DNA of 64,000 nt, from the NCBI GenBank assembly GCA_930367205.1, contig OV884015.1, positions 4,029,513 to 4,093,512 of the forward strand, in the 5' to 3' direction. The notes under the pieces are model-generated. The model did no database searches. It saw only the letters and a program-made list of their open reading frames with translations, and was not told the origin of the DNA. Source of the stretch: Acanthosoma haemorrhoidale (lineage: Eukaryota > Arthropoda > Insecta > Hemiptera > Acanthosomatidae). Positions within the stretch are counted from its first letter, which is position 1. Each line of letters opens with the position of its first letter. Shown here piece by piece: positions 48,038-59,359 of this stretch. The position numbers were made by a program, and so were the translations under genes.

Positions 48038-48514
48038 AAAACCCTTCATAACGATCTTAATATACCTTACAGTCTTGAACTCATCCCTTCCAAGATCATG
48101 AAATTCCATAGTAACCTATCCAATCACCCTAATTCCTAGCACAGTCATTACTGCACCACTCATCCCTATAATCCTCCTCGGAGACTGAAACGGCAGTGGC
48201 CTCGTGACCTGCTATAAATACGTGACAGTGGGAGTCCTGGCAATGGCCAGTTTGTCCAATCATGCCCTGAGCGTATGTGGCTCTCGCGCTCATGGTCAGC
48301 CTCCACTGGCTCTTATTTAGTGACGCGGATGAGCGTGGGGGACTTCCCAAGACTCTGCTTCCTCTTTCGCATGCGAGGGAGGTGACAAACATGTGGATTT
48401 GGGAGGCCTCTGGGCTGTTTGTAAATATTTTATGAATGTGCGAGTGAATGATGAACATTTATATCAATTACTTATTGCCTAATAAGGCAGATTGTAATTT
48501 TAGCACAATAAAGA
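48038..48514 (+). mobile_element. Jockey-like 3' end (copy E), plus-strand arm of an inverted pair
   Basis: It begins with codons for the last part of the protein (PFITI.. corresponding to LHN.LNIPY in other frames) and carries an RLKRQWPRDLL-like end. It continues through the 3'UTR block ('gacttcccaagactctgctt', 'aatccacatg' inverted) to ACAATAAAGAAT. Copy F lies in the opposite orientation about 600 bp downstream, with both 3' ends facing the gap. Confidence 0.8.
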
Positions 48515-49117
48515 ATATTATATATACAAAGTATATTTAAAAAGTAATAACATATATAAAACAGGCAGAAAGACGAAAAATGAGTCCCCAGGCCAAATTT
48601 AAAAGTAGATCCTCCCCCCTTTCATGTTTTACAGAAGTCAACAAGAGGGCTCTATAACGCTGCTGTTGTGTAATGGGCGTAATCCCCTCCTAAATTCTTT
48701 CAACGATCAATTCATTAATTCAAGAAATTCGTTTATGTAAAGCAGAAAATTTGTTGTTGCATAATATGAATAGAGCGTTTAAACAGCGATTGTTATGTAA
48801 ATGCTCTCAAGTGAGGATATCCCCAATTACACTAGAAAATACTTCCCTCTGAGCCAATTATTGAGAATCACTATCTATTTGTTGTCATTTCATGCTTTTT
48901 ACATAAAAGATAATTATAATAATGATCATTTTTAGTTTTATATTTATTTATAATTTATTCAAAAGTTCAAGTTGAATTTTCCTGTTGCCTTCACTCCCGA
49001 CGAGATTAATAGTGCAAGCTATTTATTCGAATGGGAATATTATGTTTTCACCTTAGGAAATGTACACCATTTCTCCATAATAGATTAATAAAGAGAAACA
49101 ATATTGAGTAAATATGT
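48515..49117. other. Loop between the inverted Jockey copies
   Basis: About 600 bp of AT-rich sequence with no recognised feature separates the 3' ends of copies E and F. Confidence 0.6.
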
Positions 49118-49640
49118 TATACTCTTTATTGGGCTATAATTACAATCTGCCTTTTATAAGGCAATAAATAATTAAGATAAACGCTCTCATTCATACAATA
49201 TTTACAGACAGCCCAGAGACCTCCCAAATCCACATGCGAAGAGAAAGCGGAGTCTTGGGAAGTCCCCCACGCTCCTCTGTCAGCCGCGTCACCGGATACT
49301 AGCCAGTTGAGGCTGACCAAGAGCGCGAGAGCCACAGACGCTCAGGGCATGATTGGAGTAACTGGCCATTGCCAGGACTCCCACTGTCACGCGATTATAG
49401 CAGGTCACGAGGCCACTGCCGTTTCAGTCTCAGAGGAGCATTATAGGGATGAGTGGAGCAGTGCAATGACTGTGCTACAGGATTAGGGTGGTTGGAAAGG
49501 CTACTGTGGAATTTCATAAACTTGGAAAGGATGAGTTCTAGAATGTAGGGTATATTAAGGTCGTTATGAAGGGTTTTGTTGCTGACCATAATAAGGGGTT
49601 TTTACTATTGTTCTCAGGAATTTTGATTAAAAGGATTAGA
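49118..49640 (-). mobile_element. Jockey-like 3' end (copy F), minus-strand arm of an inverted pair
   Basis: The minus strand encodes NKTLHNDLNIPYILELILSK and ends RLKRQWPRDLL before the stop at about 49,395. About 275 bp of 3'UTR and a CAATAAAGAGTAT end near 49,120 follow. It is closest to copy E. The shared part includes the segment 'ctgccgtttcagtctcagag' inverted, which copy D lacks. Confidence 0.83.
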
Positions 49641-49719
49641 CACAATATAGAGAATACTTAAGACCGATTTGGGATCTCCTCCGGGTGAGAGGAAGTTAAA
49701 GAAAAGAGGTTGCAATGCG

Positions 49720-49805
49720 CTCTTTGTTTCAGTCGGGACTCGAACCCGAGACAGACCTCCTCACTGTCCGATCGTGGACTACCGAAGCTAGCCTGCACGA
49801 GTGAG
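49720..49805 (-). repeat. tRNA-like sequence, probably a SINE head
   Basis: On the minus strand, CTCGGGTTCGAGTCCCGACT contains a perfect B-box (GGTTCGAGTCC) inside a possible T-arm stem. An A-box-like TAGCTTCGGTAG lies about 45 bases upstream. A complete cloverleaf does not form by eye, so I prefer a tRNA-derived SINE to a tRNA gene. Confidence 0.4.
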
Positions 49806-51600
49806 GATCATCAGATCACCGAAAGTATGTTAGCAATGTTAAACACCTGACATGGACAAAACTAATACCGGGAGGGGAAACTGCTTAAACAATCGAGTCA
49901 CAAAAAGAAACGAAACCCATTCTTCCAAGAATTTCTGAACACTTCTTGGAAATTTTCCCTGTCCATGCCTCCCTTTCGTACATTTAACTATCTTTCCAGC
50001 CGTAAATGTGTTAATAGCGTTCTCTTTTAATTTGTTAAAGTTTTTAAGTAATATAAGGAGGATATAAAAACAAATGTGCCGCTCCAAAAGGAAGTGACGT
50101 TCTCCCAACTCCCAGAAACCTGTGTTGTTTCGCATAGTTCCGGTTATTATAGCATAGCCGAACTATGTACAGCTTATTGTAGGCAATTGTCGGAATAAAC
50201 CTAGCAGGAGCGATAGTAGGCATGTAGCCTGCAGACCTTGTACCTCGGGCTTACGTATGTCAGACCGACGGCCATCTCCGAGGACAAGCGGATAATTTTT
50301 TCTCTACCTAGCTCTGCCAGCCTTTTAGCGGGGAAAATAAAAAAAAGAATGGACGAGCAAGTGGCGAGAGATAAACCATACTTAGATGTAGGGAAAAAAA
50401 ACTTCTTGGGCCATAAAGGAGACAACTGGTAGTCTGTTGGGATCAAGCCTGCACGACAGGTGTCATGTTGTCCTCGCGTAGCATCCTTTGCAGCGTGGCA
50501 CAGAGAAAGTTGAGAAATACCCGCATCTGGACAATTTGGGGTGGGTGGAACTCGTTTTGACAATTCAAAAAAAATTATATTTCTCATTTAAAAACTAAAT
50601 ATAAAACGATTTTCAATATATTTTTTATTATTATTTGAATAATTTATTTAGGGATTATACACAGTGCCTGTAATCTACCTATGTGTACATAGCGTACAGT
50701 CTTTGCCACAGTTTTGCCAAAGAGAATTCATATTGAGAGGGTCCTCACTGTAGGCAAGGTGGCTCAATTGGCCCGATCTTGCCAGTATATTTTATCTTTT
50801 GATCTTGATTATTAAAATTAAGAATTATTATGCTCCAGTCTAGCCTGGAAGATCTTTAAGGGTACTTTTACCAGGTGGAAAATAATTCTCAGTCCACATA
50901 CGTACATGTATTTAGCCCTTTAAGTCTACCTGACCGGTCTTTGAACAATAAAACTGTACATACCTTGGAATGATCAGAATGAAGGGAAGGTACCCGGGCC
51001 GTTTGACATGGAAGTGTCACATCAATTAAAGACTTACGAAGGTATGTAAGTGTTATGCCCCATTATGTATAGGAAATCGCATATGAAACCGGACCTTTAC
51101 CAAAAATTATCAGAATAGAATTCAAGATGTACAACCACAAATTGCATTACTTTGAAGGATCAACAAAAAATGTAACCTTGTAGTTTGTTCTATAAATATA
51201 AGATTGAATCCAATTAAATCAATCATTGGCTGAAAATTTCATAGTTTTATATTTGTTTTCTATCTGTTATGTAACTAGTCAATTATCATTATTATTTTTT
51301 AATGTAAATTATTTCATATTCTACTAGATACATCAGCATACATATTATCTACTTTTTCAAAATGAGTGCTATTGTTACAAAGTTATATTTCGTTATGGAT
51401 GTATTTTAATGGGCCGATTCGTTATTCAGTGTTTTATTTTATTTTATATTATATGTCATGTACTTGGCTACATTTTATACAATTTCTGATCATTACACAT
51501 TGCGATCTGAGCTTGTACAAAAGTATAATGATGTAATATAAATGATAGATTAATTTATTGAACATGTTTAAAAGTGATGGGGCTCTTCTTATTCATCACA
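49806..51600. other. Intergenic stretch
   Basis: No recognised coding family. The open frames at 49,839-50,135 and 50,201-50,587 have no known domains. Confidence 0.5.
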
Positions 51601-51619
51601 GACTTAAAACTTACATATC

Positions 51620-51960
51620 TAACAATAAAAAGCTCTACAGTCTGTTGTCATCGATGCGGACAGGCGGTGAGGTCATGGTGTTGAACACTGTGTTTCTTAG
51701 GTGTAACGAACCAGTCAAAAACTTGATGTGTCTAGGGTGGATGAAGTCACTCACCGATGGCACACCAAGCAACGGGTGTAGGTCGGCGTTCTTTAACCTC
51801 TGAGAGGTATGTCTGACCACTTTTCGCATGATCGCATTCTGGAAATATTGGAGACTTTTAGCTGTATTGTCAGTCAAGTGGTTAAATAGCGGGGCACCGT
51901 ACAGCAGAGCTGGCCGGAGGACACATTCATATTTCATCATCTCTTTGAGACGAAGATTTA
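51620..51960 (-). mobile_element. LINE C-terminal fragment (second type, copy H)
   Basis: A 101-codon open frame on the minus strand encodes YECVLRPALLYGAPLFNHLT, then LQYFQNAIMRKVVRHTSQRL and HPLLGVPSVSDFIHPRHIKF. It is a close relative of copy G at 26.7 kb and the better preserved of the two: copy G has a stop before PLLGVPSV, whereas this copy reads through. No poly(A) tail is seen. Confidence 0.78.
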
Positions 51961-53185
51961 ATTACCTCCTTCTGGCGGTAATATTTTCTTTTTCTACTTC
52001 TAACTCGGACTAATAATGTACCATATAAACGGTGTCTGCTAGTCTGTTATAAAATGCTATGTATTAAAAATAAAGAACGGAAAATAAATTATATTTGCAC
52101 TATTTAAGTAGATTACAATGAAAGGTGACAACCATTGTTACAATTTCGTACATTAGAGAAGAACCGCCTAGAAGAGTCATATAAACTATTATAGTACCAT
52201 GGCTTAGAACGAGCTTTATCATGTAAATTATTTTAATGCCATACAAATGTGTATATTGCATTATGTATGACCCTAATGTTATTTCGTCAAGTAAATTACA
52301 AAAGAAGTGTATCGGAGTTAAACGGATGGTCCGATGGGCTCCCTGGAGACTCGAGGCAAGTTTATTGAAAACAATTTTAACTGTGACTGGAATATTCACA
52401 ATAAATCCTGAATGCCAATAAATAATTGATCTCTGTTGAAAGAAAGTAACTTTAATTTGTCTTTAGCCGTTGGAAAAAATCACGTATGATTTATTTGGGT
52501 AAATGCATTTCAAGCTAAGAACTAATCATGTTTGGAATTGTTTAGAATTAAGAGGCTATAAGTTAAAGGTTATTATTAAAGAGATTTATGGAACTAGGAA
52601 AGTAAGGACGGTGGCGAGGTGAGAGGCTTAATTCAGACAAGCCGTCTTTGGCATGCACTGCGCTCTAGGAATAGTTTTGCAGTTTGTCCCTGAAGTGGAC
52701 CTTGACTCATGTCTAGCCCTCGCAGAAATCTCTTACCTTATCTACCTCGTAGCTGTCTGCATTTCCGCCTTGTCTGCTTTCAGCGACAGCGCCGCTAGTA
52801 ACCTTACAGCCATTGTAGTCATGCGTCCGGGATTGTCAACCTCAGGCCTAGGGCGAATAAGGGCTTGACAATAGTGGTATCCCTCGAAATCGTCCAGCCC
52901 AACTAAAATGTCACCAGGCAGGATATGTCATGGAGTAAATCGATGAAATCGATGCATATTTACTTTAACCAATATTGTGCAGATTGATAGGTTGTTGTTT
53001 AAAATCTGCGACCCTGTCAGTCCAGGGCTTAGAGAATCTAAACGGACCCCCCTTATTAACACTTCATCCGTCACTCTCAAAAAGGACTGAATAGAAAAAA
53101 ATTATATAAAACAAAATAATGTTCTGAATGAACAGATCAAAATCACTTAGATACTAATCTCAACGACATCAAGCGCTGTCTACTT
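51961..53185. other. Intergenic stretch
   Basis: No recognised gene; short open frames only. Confidence 0.5.
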
Positions 53186-53440
53186 CAAAGATGGTAAATA
53201 AAGCCACGGTAAGGGAGGTCTTGCGAATACCCAGATAAAGATTTGAACGTGCGGGTCTTCCACTCTTGCTGGTGGCCTGGTCGGTTGTTGAGAAGAAATG
53301 TTGGTAGTTTGTGTGGTCTTGGAATGACTAGTGTGACGAGAATGAACCGGACCGCAGGAGTTCCTCTTAACAAGGTTGTGGTGGGTGGAAGGTGTCCTTT
53401 CCAAAGAGCGGTGGTCTAACGGGCAGAAGATGTGAGTATC
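53186..53440 (-). repeat. Dispersed repeat copy (RPHK family)
   Basis: Minus-strand 'ccaagaccacacaaactacc' with flanks related to 39,990-40,190 and 62,810-63,000. It encodes IPRPHKLPTFLL in one frame. Origin unknown. Confidence 0.42.
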
Positions 53441-53778
53441 CACTGGGAAAGTTGTAGAGGTTAAGGAAATAGAGTTTTTTTAATTTATGTGTTTTTATTT
53501 TCGATATGTACATAATATACATATGTATGTATGCATTAGTTTGGCTGCAGTCGATTCTCCCCTTTAGCTTCCATCTTGGCAGATCTAAAACTCAGTTGTA
53601 TTCTTACAATTCTTTTTAAATATGTTTTGTTCTGACAAACTAAAAATGTCTGTTCCCGTTAAAACAAAAAAGTTTTTTTTTAATGGGTTTTTGGCGGACA
53701 CATTGTATAATTGAAAAAATAATAAGTTCCTACTTTCATTTTTTTTTTAATGTAAATATATTTTTTTATTAATCCGTG

Positions 53779-53880
53779 TATAGTCAAATACGCTATTTGC
53801 GAATGTGGGATTCTTCTTCATATCTATATTCATGTATAATCAAAACCCGCGAATAATGAGGGATGGTTTACTCTATACTT
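53779..53880. mobile_element. Short MITE-like element with CGCGAATA ends
   Basis: The left part TATAGTCAAATACGC..TTTGCGAATGTGGG and the right part CCCGCGAATAATGAGGGATG..TTTACTCTATA are imperfect inverted repeats. The left half is also found inverted at 61,753-61,812. The right end resembles the pogo/Tigger-type ends seen at 41,495. Confidence 0.45.
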
Positions 53881-56434
53881 TTTTATAAGTCAAATGGAGC
53901 AACTGCTGCATATTAATATAAATTCATACTCCACTTATGCTTATATTAGCAGCTAACTGTTTCACTAATTATTACAGATCTTGTTTAACACATAATACTA
54001 TATGTGTTAATTATGATGAAGGCATACATAGTATGTTGGTACGTTGTTCTTTAATAAAGTTAATGAAATCCTAATAATTCATCCCTTCGTTAGCCCATCT
54101 CCCTACTCTTACCAAGAACGTTTTCGGTTTCTGATACTTGGTTGTCTTATGTGTTGTTCTTTCATATGTTTCGCCATCAACGCCGTTGATGACCTAAGCG
54201 TGCTTGTCCGTCTTGCGAGGATCAGACACAGCTTCGATGCAAACTCCTCTTGGACAGTGTCCCCGAACGACGGAGAGCGGTTGGTATTTGGTGATGCAGA
54301 TCAATACCGGCCTCTATTCCTAGAAGCTGCTGGAGCCCACGCGCTTCCCCCTTGCGTCTGCGTCACTGGAGGCAGGTAGAAGAATGGCACATAGGAGGCC
54401 CCTTCCAAGACTTGGAAAAGGGTGGACAAAAGATGTTATACCTTGTCTTAATTGTTGTCCCTAGGGCAGTTAGTGCCAGTTATTTTCAATCATTCGATTA
54501 TCAATGTAAAAATCCAAACCACTGATAGTTCTAGAGCAGATGATGAGTAAATGCGATAATTGACAAATCATGATTTCGAGGTTACGCACAACAGTTTCAG
54601 GTGCGTCGACATTAGTCTGGTCATACGATTGACACTGCCATTGATTTTTTTGAATCATTTTCAAATATGGTTGATGGTGCTTTGTGTCTAAGCGTGAATT
54701 ATACATATACCTTTGTTTCCAGAGCGTTCCCTGGAGATTAACGGTGTAGATAAAGGATAAACGAACGGCAACGGGAGAGTGACTTTTGTTGGCAAGCCCC
54801 CCAGGAAGCTGTTCTTTCAGTGTTATCTGAATACTATACTACGCAGAGGTTGCACAACCTGATGGACACTTGTGAAAACTGAAAGGCTATCAAGAAAGAA
54901 TTTATGATAGAAAGGGTAGAGAAGTTGAAAGAAATGCGAATAGAAAGTTCAAAGTGCTGTTTATGCACAAGGGAAAATGGCCAAAGTTCACTGCAAAAAA
55001 CCGATTTACCTCCTTGCTTTGAATGGGAGTTATTTGGTGTGGTTGTGAGAGGTTACTCTAATGCTATACAGTTCAAGTATACTATGTGACTGGCATTTTT
55101 CTGACTCTGTTTCTATGTTACTTCATTTATGGTTAGTAGTTAAAGATAGAAGATAAGTCGTTTATTTCCATACTTATGGTTGAATAAATATGGAAAATCA
55201 ACAATGAAGATTTATTTGTTTATGACTGTTTAGGACTGCCAGCTGTTGACGCTTTCTCGTTTACGACTTAGTTGGCTGCCGCCTTTTATTGCCTAACACT
55301 TTTACAATGATTTACATTTGTTTATAATACATTTAGTTCATGTTATTTTACTTTTGCTTACAATATATATGCAATAGAGTATAGGGTGATTTAACTTATG
55401 TAGTTAGTGGCCGCTACAACGGTGTTGCTAATTCACTGTGATGTTACATGACATATGCAAAATATAAGTAAACCGTTTCGAAGGTGGAGGAAGCCGGAGC
55501 TTTTTTTCTAGGTTTAAAAATGTGGGATAATCGTGGAAGATATTTAGCATTTTCTCAAAATCATAATATCATACAATATTTCTTCAATACGATTTATTGT
55601 CTAACCAGTGCATATATTGGAGACTCAAGTACCTATACAAAAACAATTGTACTCTCCTAAACACCCAATACCTGGTTATTTGTACTGAATAAGCGGGCAA
55701 CACTGAGGAAATAGAGAAAGAATTCACTTACCTGGTCTAGTACCTCTGCCAACAATGTTCCTCTTACTTCTCGTTGTTGCGGTTGAGCACATCACTTTCA
55801 AGTTCTATAATATCAAGGTAATACCATAGGAAAACAATACCTCGCGAATGAGGCTCCGGATATATACCATTAACGAGGTTGTAATTACTCTGACAAGATG
55901 GCTACTCACAGGTGACTCAGACCTCGATTAGGACTGGACCTAAGGACTCCCCCCCCCCGCCACCAGGTGGCAATGTGACTTGGACACGGAATGATGTATG
56001 TCAAAAAAACGTCAACGACTCTGCCAACCCTCTTGAAGATGTGCTCCTGGTTCCTCTTGGATATCTTGTTATCCTAAAGATCTGCCACGAAGTGGCCGAG
56101 GTCATCTCGCGTTTTTAGCGCACGAGGAGGGACAGACTTTCCTCCTGATAGCACTTCTCGAGGGACATGACAAAGAAACCGCCACCCTTGAGCTCCTGTC
56201 TCCATTGCCCCTTACAACTATTCTGGTCGCCGAGACCAGCAATTATGTTCCTCAATAGTGTGGTTTAATCATTTAGAGAGTTTTAGCATACTTATCACTT
56301 GGTTTATTTAACTTACCCTTTTCCTCAGTATTCATTCTTGGGGAAGTCTTTTTATTAATTTATAATTCTTTCCGTACAATACACATATCTTGTCATTTAA
56401 ATTCAAAACTTTTGAGTTAGTTCACACAAAGACG
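53881..56434. other. Intergenic stretch, unrecognised open frames
   Basis: A 111-codon frame at 54,044-54,379 and a 61-codon frame at 54,904-55,089 are the largest. Neither resembles a family I know. No splice-site pattern links them convincingly. A poly(C) run lies at 55,951-55,958. Confidence 0.4.
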
Positions 56435-56581
56435 CTGCCTTCTCTTTTCCTGTTTTATAAATGAGAATCTTTTTTCCAGCTGAGAATAGAAGACTAGCGA
56501 ATTGTCATAACGTTTTAGTTTTCCCCCAGAAATTTTTGAGTTGGGCAGAAGCTAATATAACTTGTTTTATAATTCGTTTCA
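56435..56581 (+). repeat. 147-bp direct repeat, left copy
   Basis: Matches 56,938-57,084 at an offset of exactly 503 bp with about three mismatches that I can count, i.e. about 98% identical. The two copies exactly bracket an R1-derived fragment. Confidence 0.93.
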
Positions 56582-56594
56582 AATTATGATTCAA

Positions 56595-56937
56595 ATCACA
56601 AGGGGTATTACATCGTAGCGAAGGATAGGGCAGACAGCTCCGTCGCTACCACTAGACTCTTCGCCATTTTGACCTGGACCACTTTTAACTGATATTTGGT
56701 TCTTTTCATGAGCGCCTCCACCTCTTTCAGCTCCTGACTGGTGACTCGTCCTTTCTTCTGGCCACTCTGCTCTTATGCAGCTTGCACTTCTAGGATGTCC
56801 ATTCCTCCGGGGCAGGCATCAACAGTATGCCCCTCCTTAGTGCACCAGCTGGAGGTTTTTGGTGGTTTAGTGGAGGTGGCTATGGAGTGCCATTAGTCTG
56901 GACAGGTGATGCAGTGCATCAAGGTAGTCTATTATCA
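56595..56937 (-). mobile_element. R1-clade fragment spanning the ORF1/ORF2 junction
   Basis: The minus strand resembles the zinc-knuckle end of ORF1 (DYLDA, then a WCTKEGHTVDACPGG knuckle in another frame). It continues into the start of ORF2 (LKVVQVKMAKSLVVATELSA, then RYDVIPL where copy B has RYDVMLAQEPY). It is much more diverged from copies A and B than they are from each other. The ORF2 ATG and ORF1 stop are absent: AAATATCAGTTAAAAG replaces the ATGAATAG region. Both ends are abrupt and abut the 147-bp repeats. Confidence 0.75.
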
Positions 56938-57084
56938 CTGCCTTCTCTTTTCCTGTTTTATAAATGAGAATCTTTTTTCCAGCTGAGAATAGAAGACTAG
57001 CGAATTGTCATAACGTTTTAGTTTTCCCCCAGAAAGTTTTGAGTTGGGCAGAAGCTAATATAACTGGTTTTATAATTCATTTCA
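56938..57084 (+). repeat. 147-bp direct repeat, right copy
   Basis: Partner of 56,435-56,581. The mismatches are AAGTTTTGAG/AATTTTTGAG, a T/G in 'taactKgttt' and A/G in 'aattcRtttc'. The open frame at 56,964-57,152 is partly this repeat. Confidence 0.93.
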
Positions 57085-58290
57085 CCACCTGTCTACAATA
57101 TATTTTAGTTTATCGTGAATTATTGACCCATAATATTTTCTGGATCCTGTAAGCCAAAACTGGCAATTAACAAATTACATAAAAAAAACACCACATGGAT
57201 GCCATATTTGCCTATGGTGGGCTTGAAGGGAATTAATTTAGTCTGGGGATTTCTGGAACGCCCCTTTCTTTGTTATTGGGGCCTGTGCTGTGAGCATCAC
57301 CAAAAAGTTTAATATAAAGATCTTTTTCCGGGCAGGAATTGAACCCGTACATTTCAAGACCCTATAGGATCTTCTGTGATATAAATGGAAATATATTTAT
57401 ACATTTCAAATCTAGATGGCTTCTTGTCAAGCACTTAATCTACATGTAAGTTAATATGGGCTTCACATATAATTAGTAAATGAGTTATTTAATGAATGTC
57501 CATTGGTAAATAGGAAGAGGGTGGGTGGATATCGATGATTCCCTTGTGATGCGCTTAGGACTTGCGCCTAGTGAATACATCGTGTACTTTACAATAGGCT
57601 GCTATTAAAATATAAATGAATCTCCTATGAAACGAGTTAGTCGCTATGTTCTCAGGGCGGCGCAAAATGAATTGTGATCTGGACGAATAGCCATAGGTGA
57701 CATTTATGCACAGCAGGATTTTGAATGCTTGTCAGAGACAAACAGGTTCTGCTATAAATCGAATTGGCAGCGATTAGCATGTCTCTTTTCCTTCCAAACC
57801 TATCATTATTCATGAATCATAAACATTTTATCGTCTCATTGTAGCATAGTTATACAATGAGAGTATAATAAGTACCGATGAAAAAAAAACTTAAACAAAT
57901 TAACTTGCTAATGGCGGTTTTGTTTTTGTTTTTGGTGTCAATGGAAATGATCAATTAAATATTGTATATTCTCTCACGGTGAGAATTTTCCTGGGCCAAA
58001 AAAAACGAATGAAAACACCAGAAATACATATATTAGGATGAGAAAACATGGACTATCTTCTTGCAAAAGAAAGCCCAATAGAACATGTAATATGATTTCA
58101 GATATGTGAACTCTATGTAGTGTTATCTGGGCTTTTTAAGAACAAATAGGTGAACATCATTCCAATAATTCGTTCTAATGTTGGATACTGACGAATATGT
58201 TTTTATCTTGTATAAAATATAAAAAAAATTCTCGATCAAGTAAAACAAAATAGTTTGGCTTTTCTAAAACGTGGGTAAAAAGGAACATTT
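57085..58290. other. Intergenic stretch with a SINE-like segment
   Basis: At about 57,295-57,400 the minus strand has GGGTTCAATTCCTGCCCGGA and an AT-rich tail, related to the SINE-like copies at 35.8 and 36.2 kb. Otherwise nothing is recognised. Confidence 0.45.
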
Positions 58291-58329
58291 TCGCTACCAC
58301 ATGTATTATATAATGATCAAATTTTGTGC

Positions 58330-58800
58330 CTCCTTTCATGAATGTTGTTACAGGATTTGTTTTTTATTTTGAACTTTCGCTTGGGCGTGAAAAGCCTTTT
58401 GAACTTTCTTCTCTACCCTTTCCATCATATGTTCTTTCTCGATGGTCTCTCTGACCTTTTGTGCCTGTGCATCAGATTTAGCCTACAGAATACTCTTGTA
58501 CATCATAAACCAATAGATCATGTCCGCATCTTTAATCTGCAGGGACAGCTTTTCCCTCCTTACTGATAACATCTGCTTTTTCAGAAAATACTGTTTCTGA
58601 GGGTAGTACTTACTTTCTATGAATTTTGCTCTCTTCAACCTGCAGCTGCGCTTGTGCTGCCAAAAAGTAATAAGACTTAAGATTATAGTTTTATCTCGTG
58701 CACGCTGGATGTAATATATCTGCAACTTTATCCAACAAGAAAACTTCTCATGAGCGAATTCTTCCGCCGTTTTTTTTCTTTTCTCAGCTACTTTTTCTTC
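58330..58800 (-). pseudogene. Unrecognised decayed coding segment rich in charged helices
   Basis: On the minus strand an 80-codon frame (58,483-58,725) contains LQIYYIQRARDK outside its start and LKRAKFIESKYYPQKQYFLK. After a stop the same charged style continues (KSDAQAQKVRETIEKEHMME, then VEKKVQKAFHAQAK) to a TAA near 58,350. Upstream, EEKVAEKRKKTAEEFAHEKF is in frame with the first part. The length and lack of introns suggest a processed copy or an exon of a coiled-coil-rich protein. I do not recognise the family. Confidence 0.3.
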
Positions 58801-58974
58801 TAAAAATATTCAGACAAGAGGCTCTCTGCTTCATCGAGTGAGGAGTAGAATGATGGAGAATAATTTATATCCCATTAAACATCTAAAAACATTTAACACC
58901 ATAGAACAAAGAGTATTCAACATAGAAACGTTGATAACCTAACAAAATAACAATCACCTAACAAATAACAAAAT

Positions 58975-59359
58975 TTATTTGAGCTAATTACAAGATATAT
59001 ACAAATACACAGTTGTCCTCTTCGTCTTGACGGTTACCAACCATTGTTGGGGTCTAATAGTACATCCTGTTAGCAGGGGGTGCCCTAGTCCCCGGGTGGA
59101 CCCTGAAGGGGTCATTGTGGCTTGCGCCAGATTGAGTTGCCCTCTTGCCAAACACCCAATTTTTTGAGCAATTTGCTCTGAATTTACCACATTTCACACA
59201 AAATAAAAACAAACAAAAGAAAATCAAGCCGAAACAATAATTTGCCTATAGTCCTAAAAATGCGTCGTCTTCCTGGCGCCTGGGAGGGATTCGTTACCAC
59301 GCGCATCAGCCTGGTGGTTGCGACTGATGCGCTCGGCCATCCCTCCTGTCAGGTCCTCC
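58975..59359 (-). other. 3'UTR of the R2-like element
   Basis: Non-coding sequence downstream of the R2-like C-terminus. An AATAAATTTTG motif on the minus strand near 58,970-58,980 could be the end. There is no 28S ribosomal DNA flank, and no poly(A) tail is evident. Confidence 0.5.

Noticed and set aside
49720..49805. A tRNA gene on the minus strand
   Set aside because: The B-box is perfect, but I cannot fold acceptor and anticodon arms, and it looks like the head of a SINE.
54044..54379. 111-codon open frame as a host gene
   Set aside because: No recognisable domain, no homologous copy in the window and no supporting splice or promoter signals.
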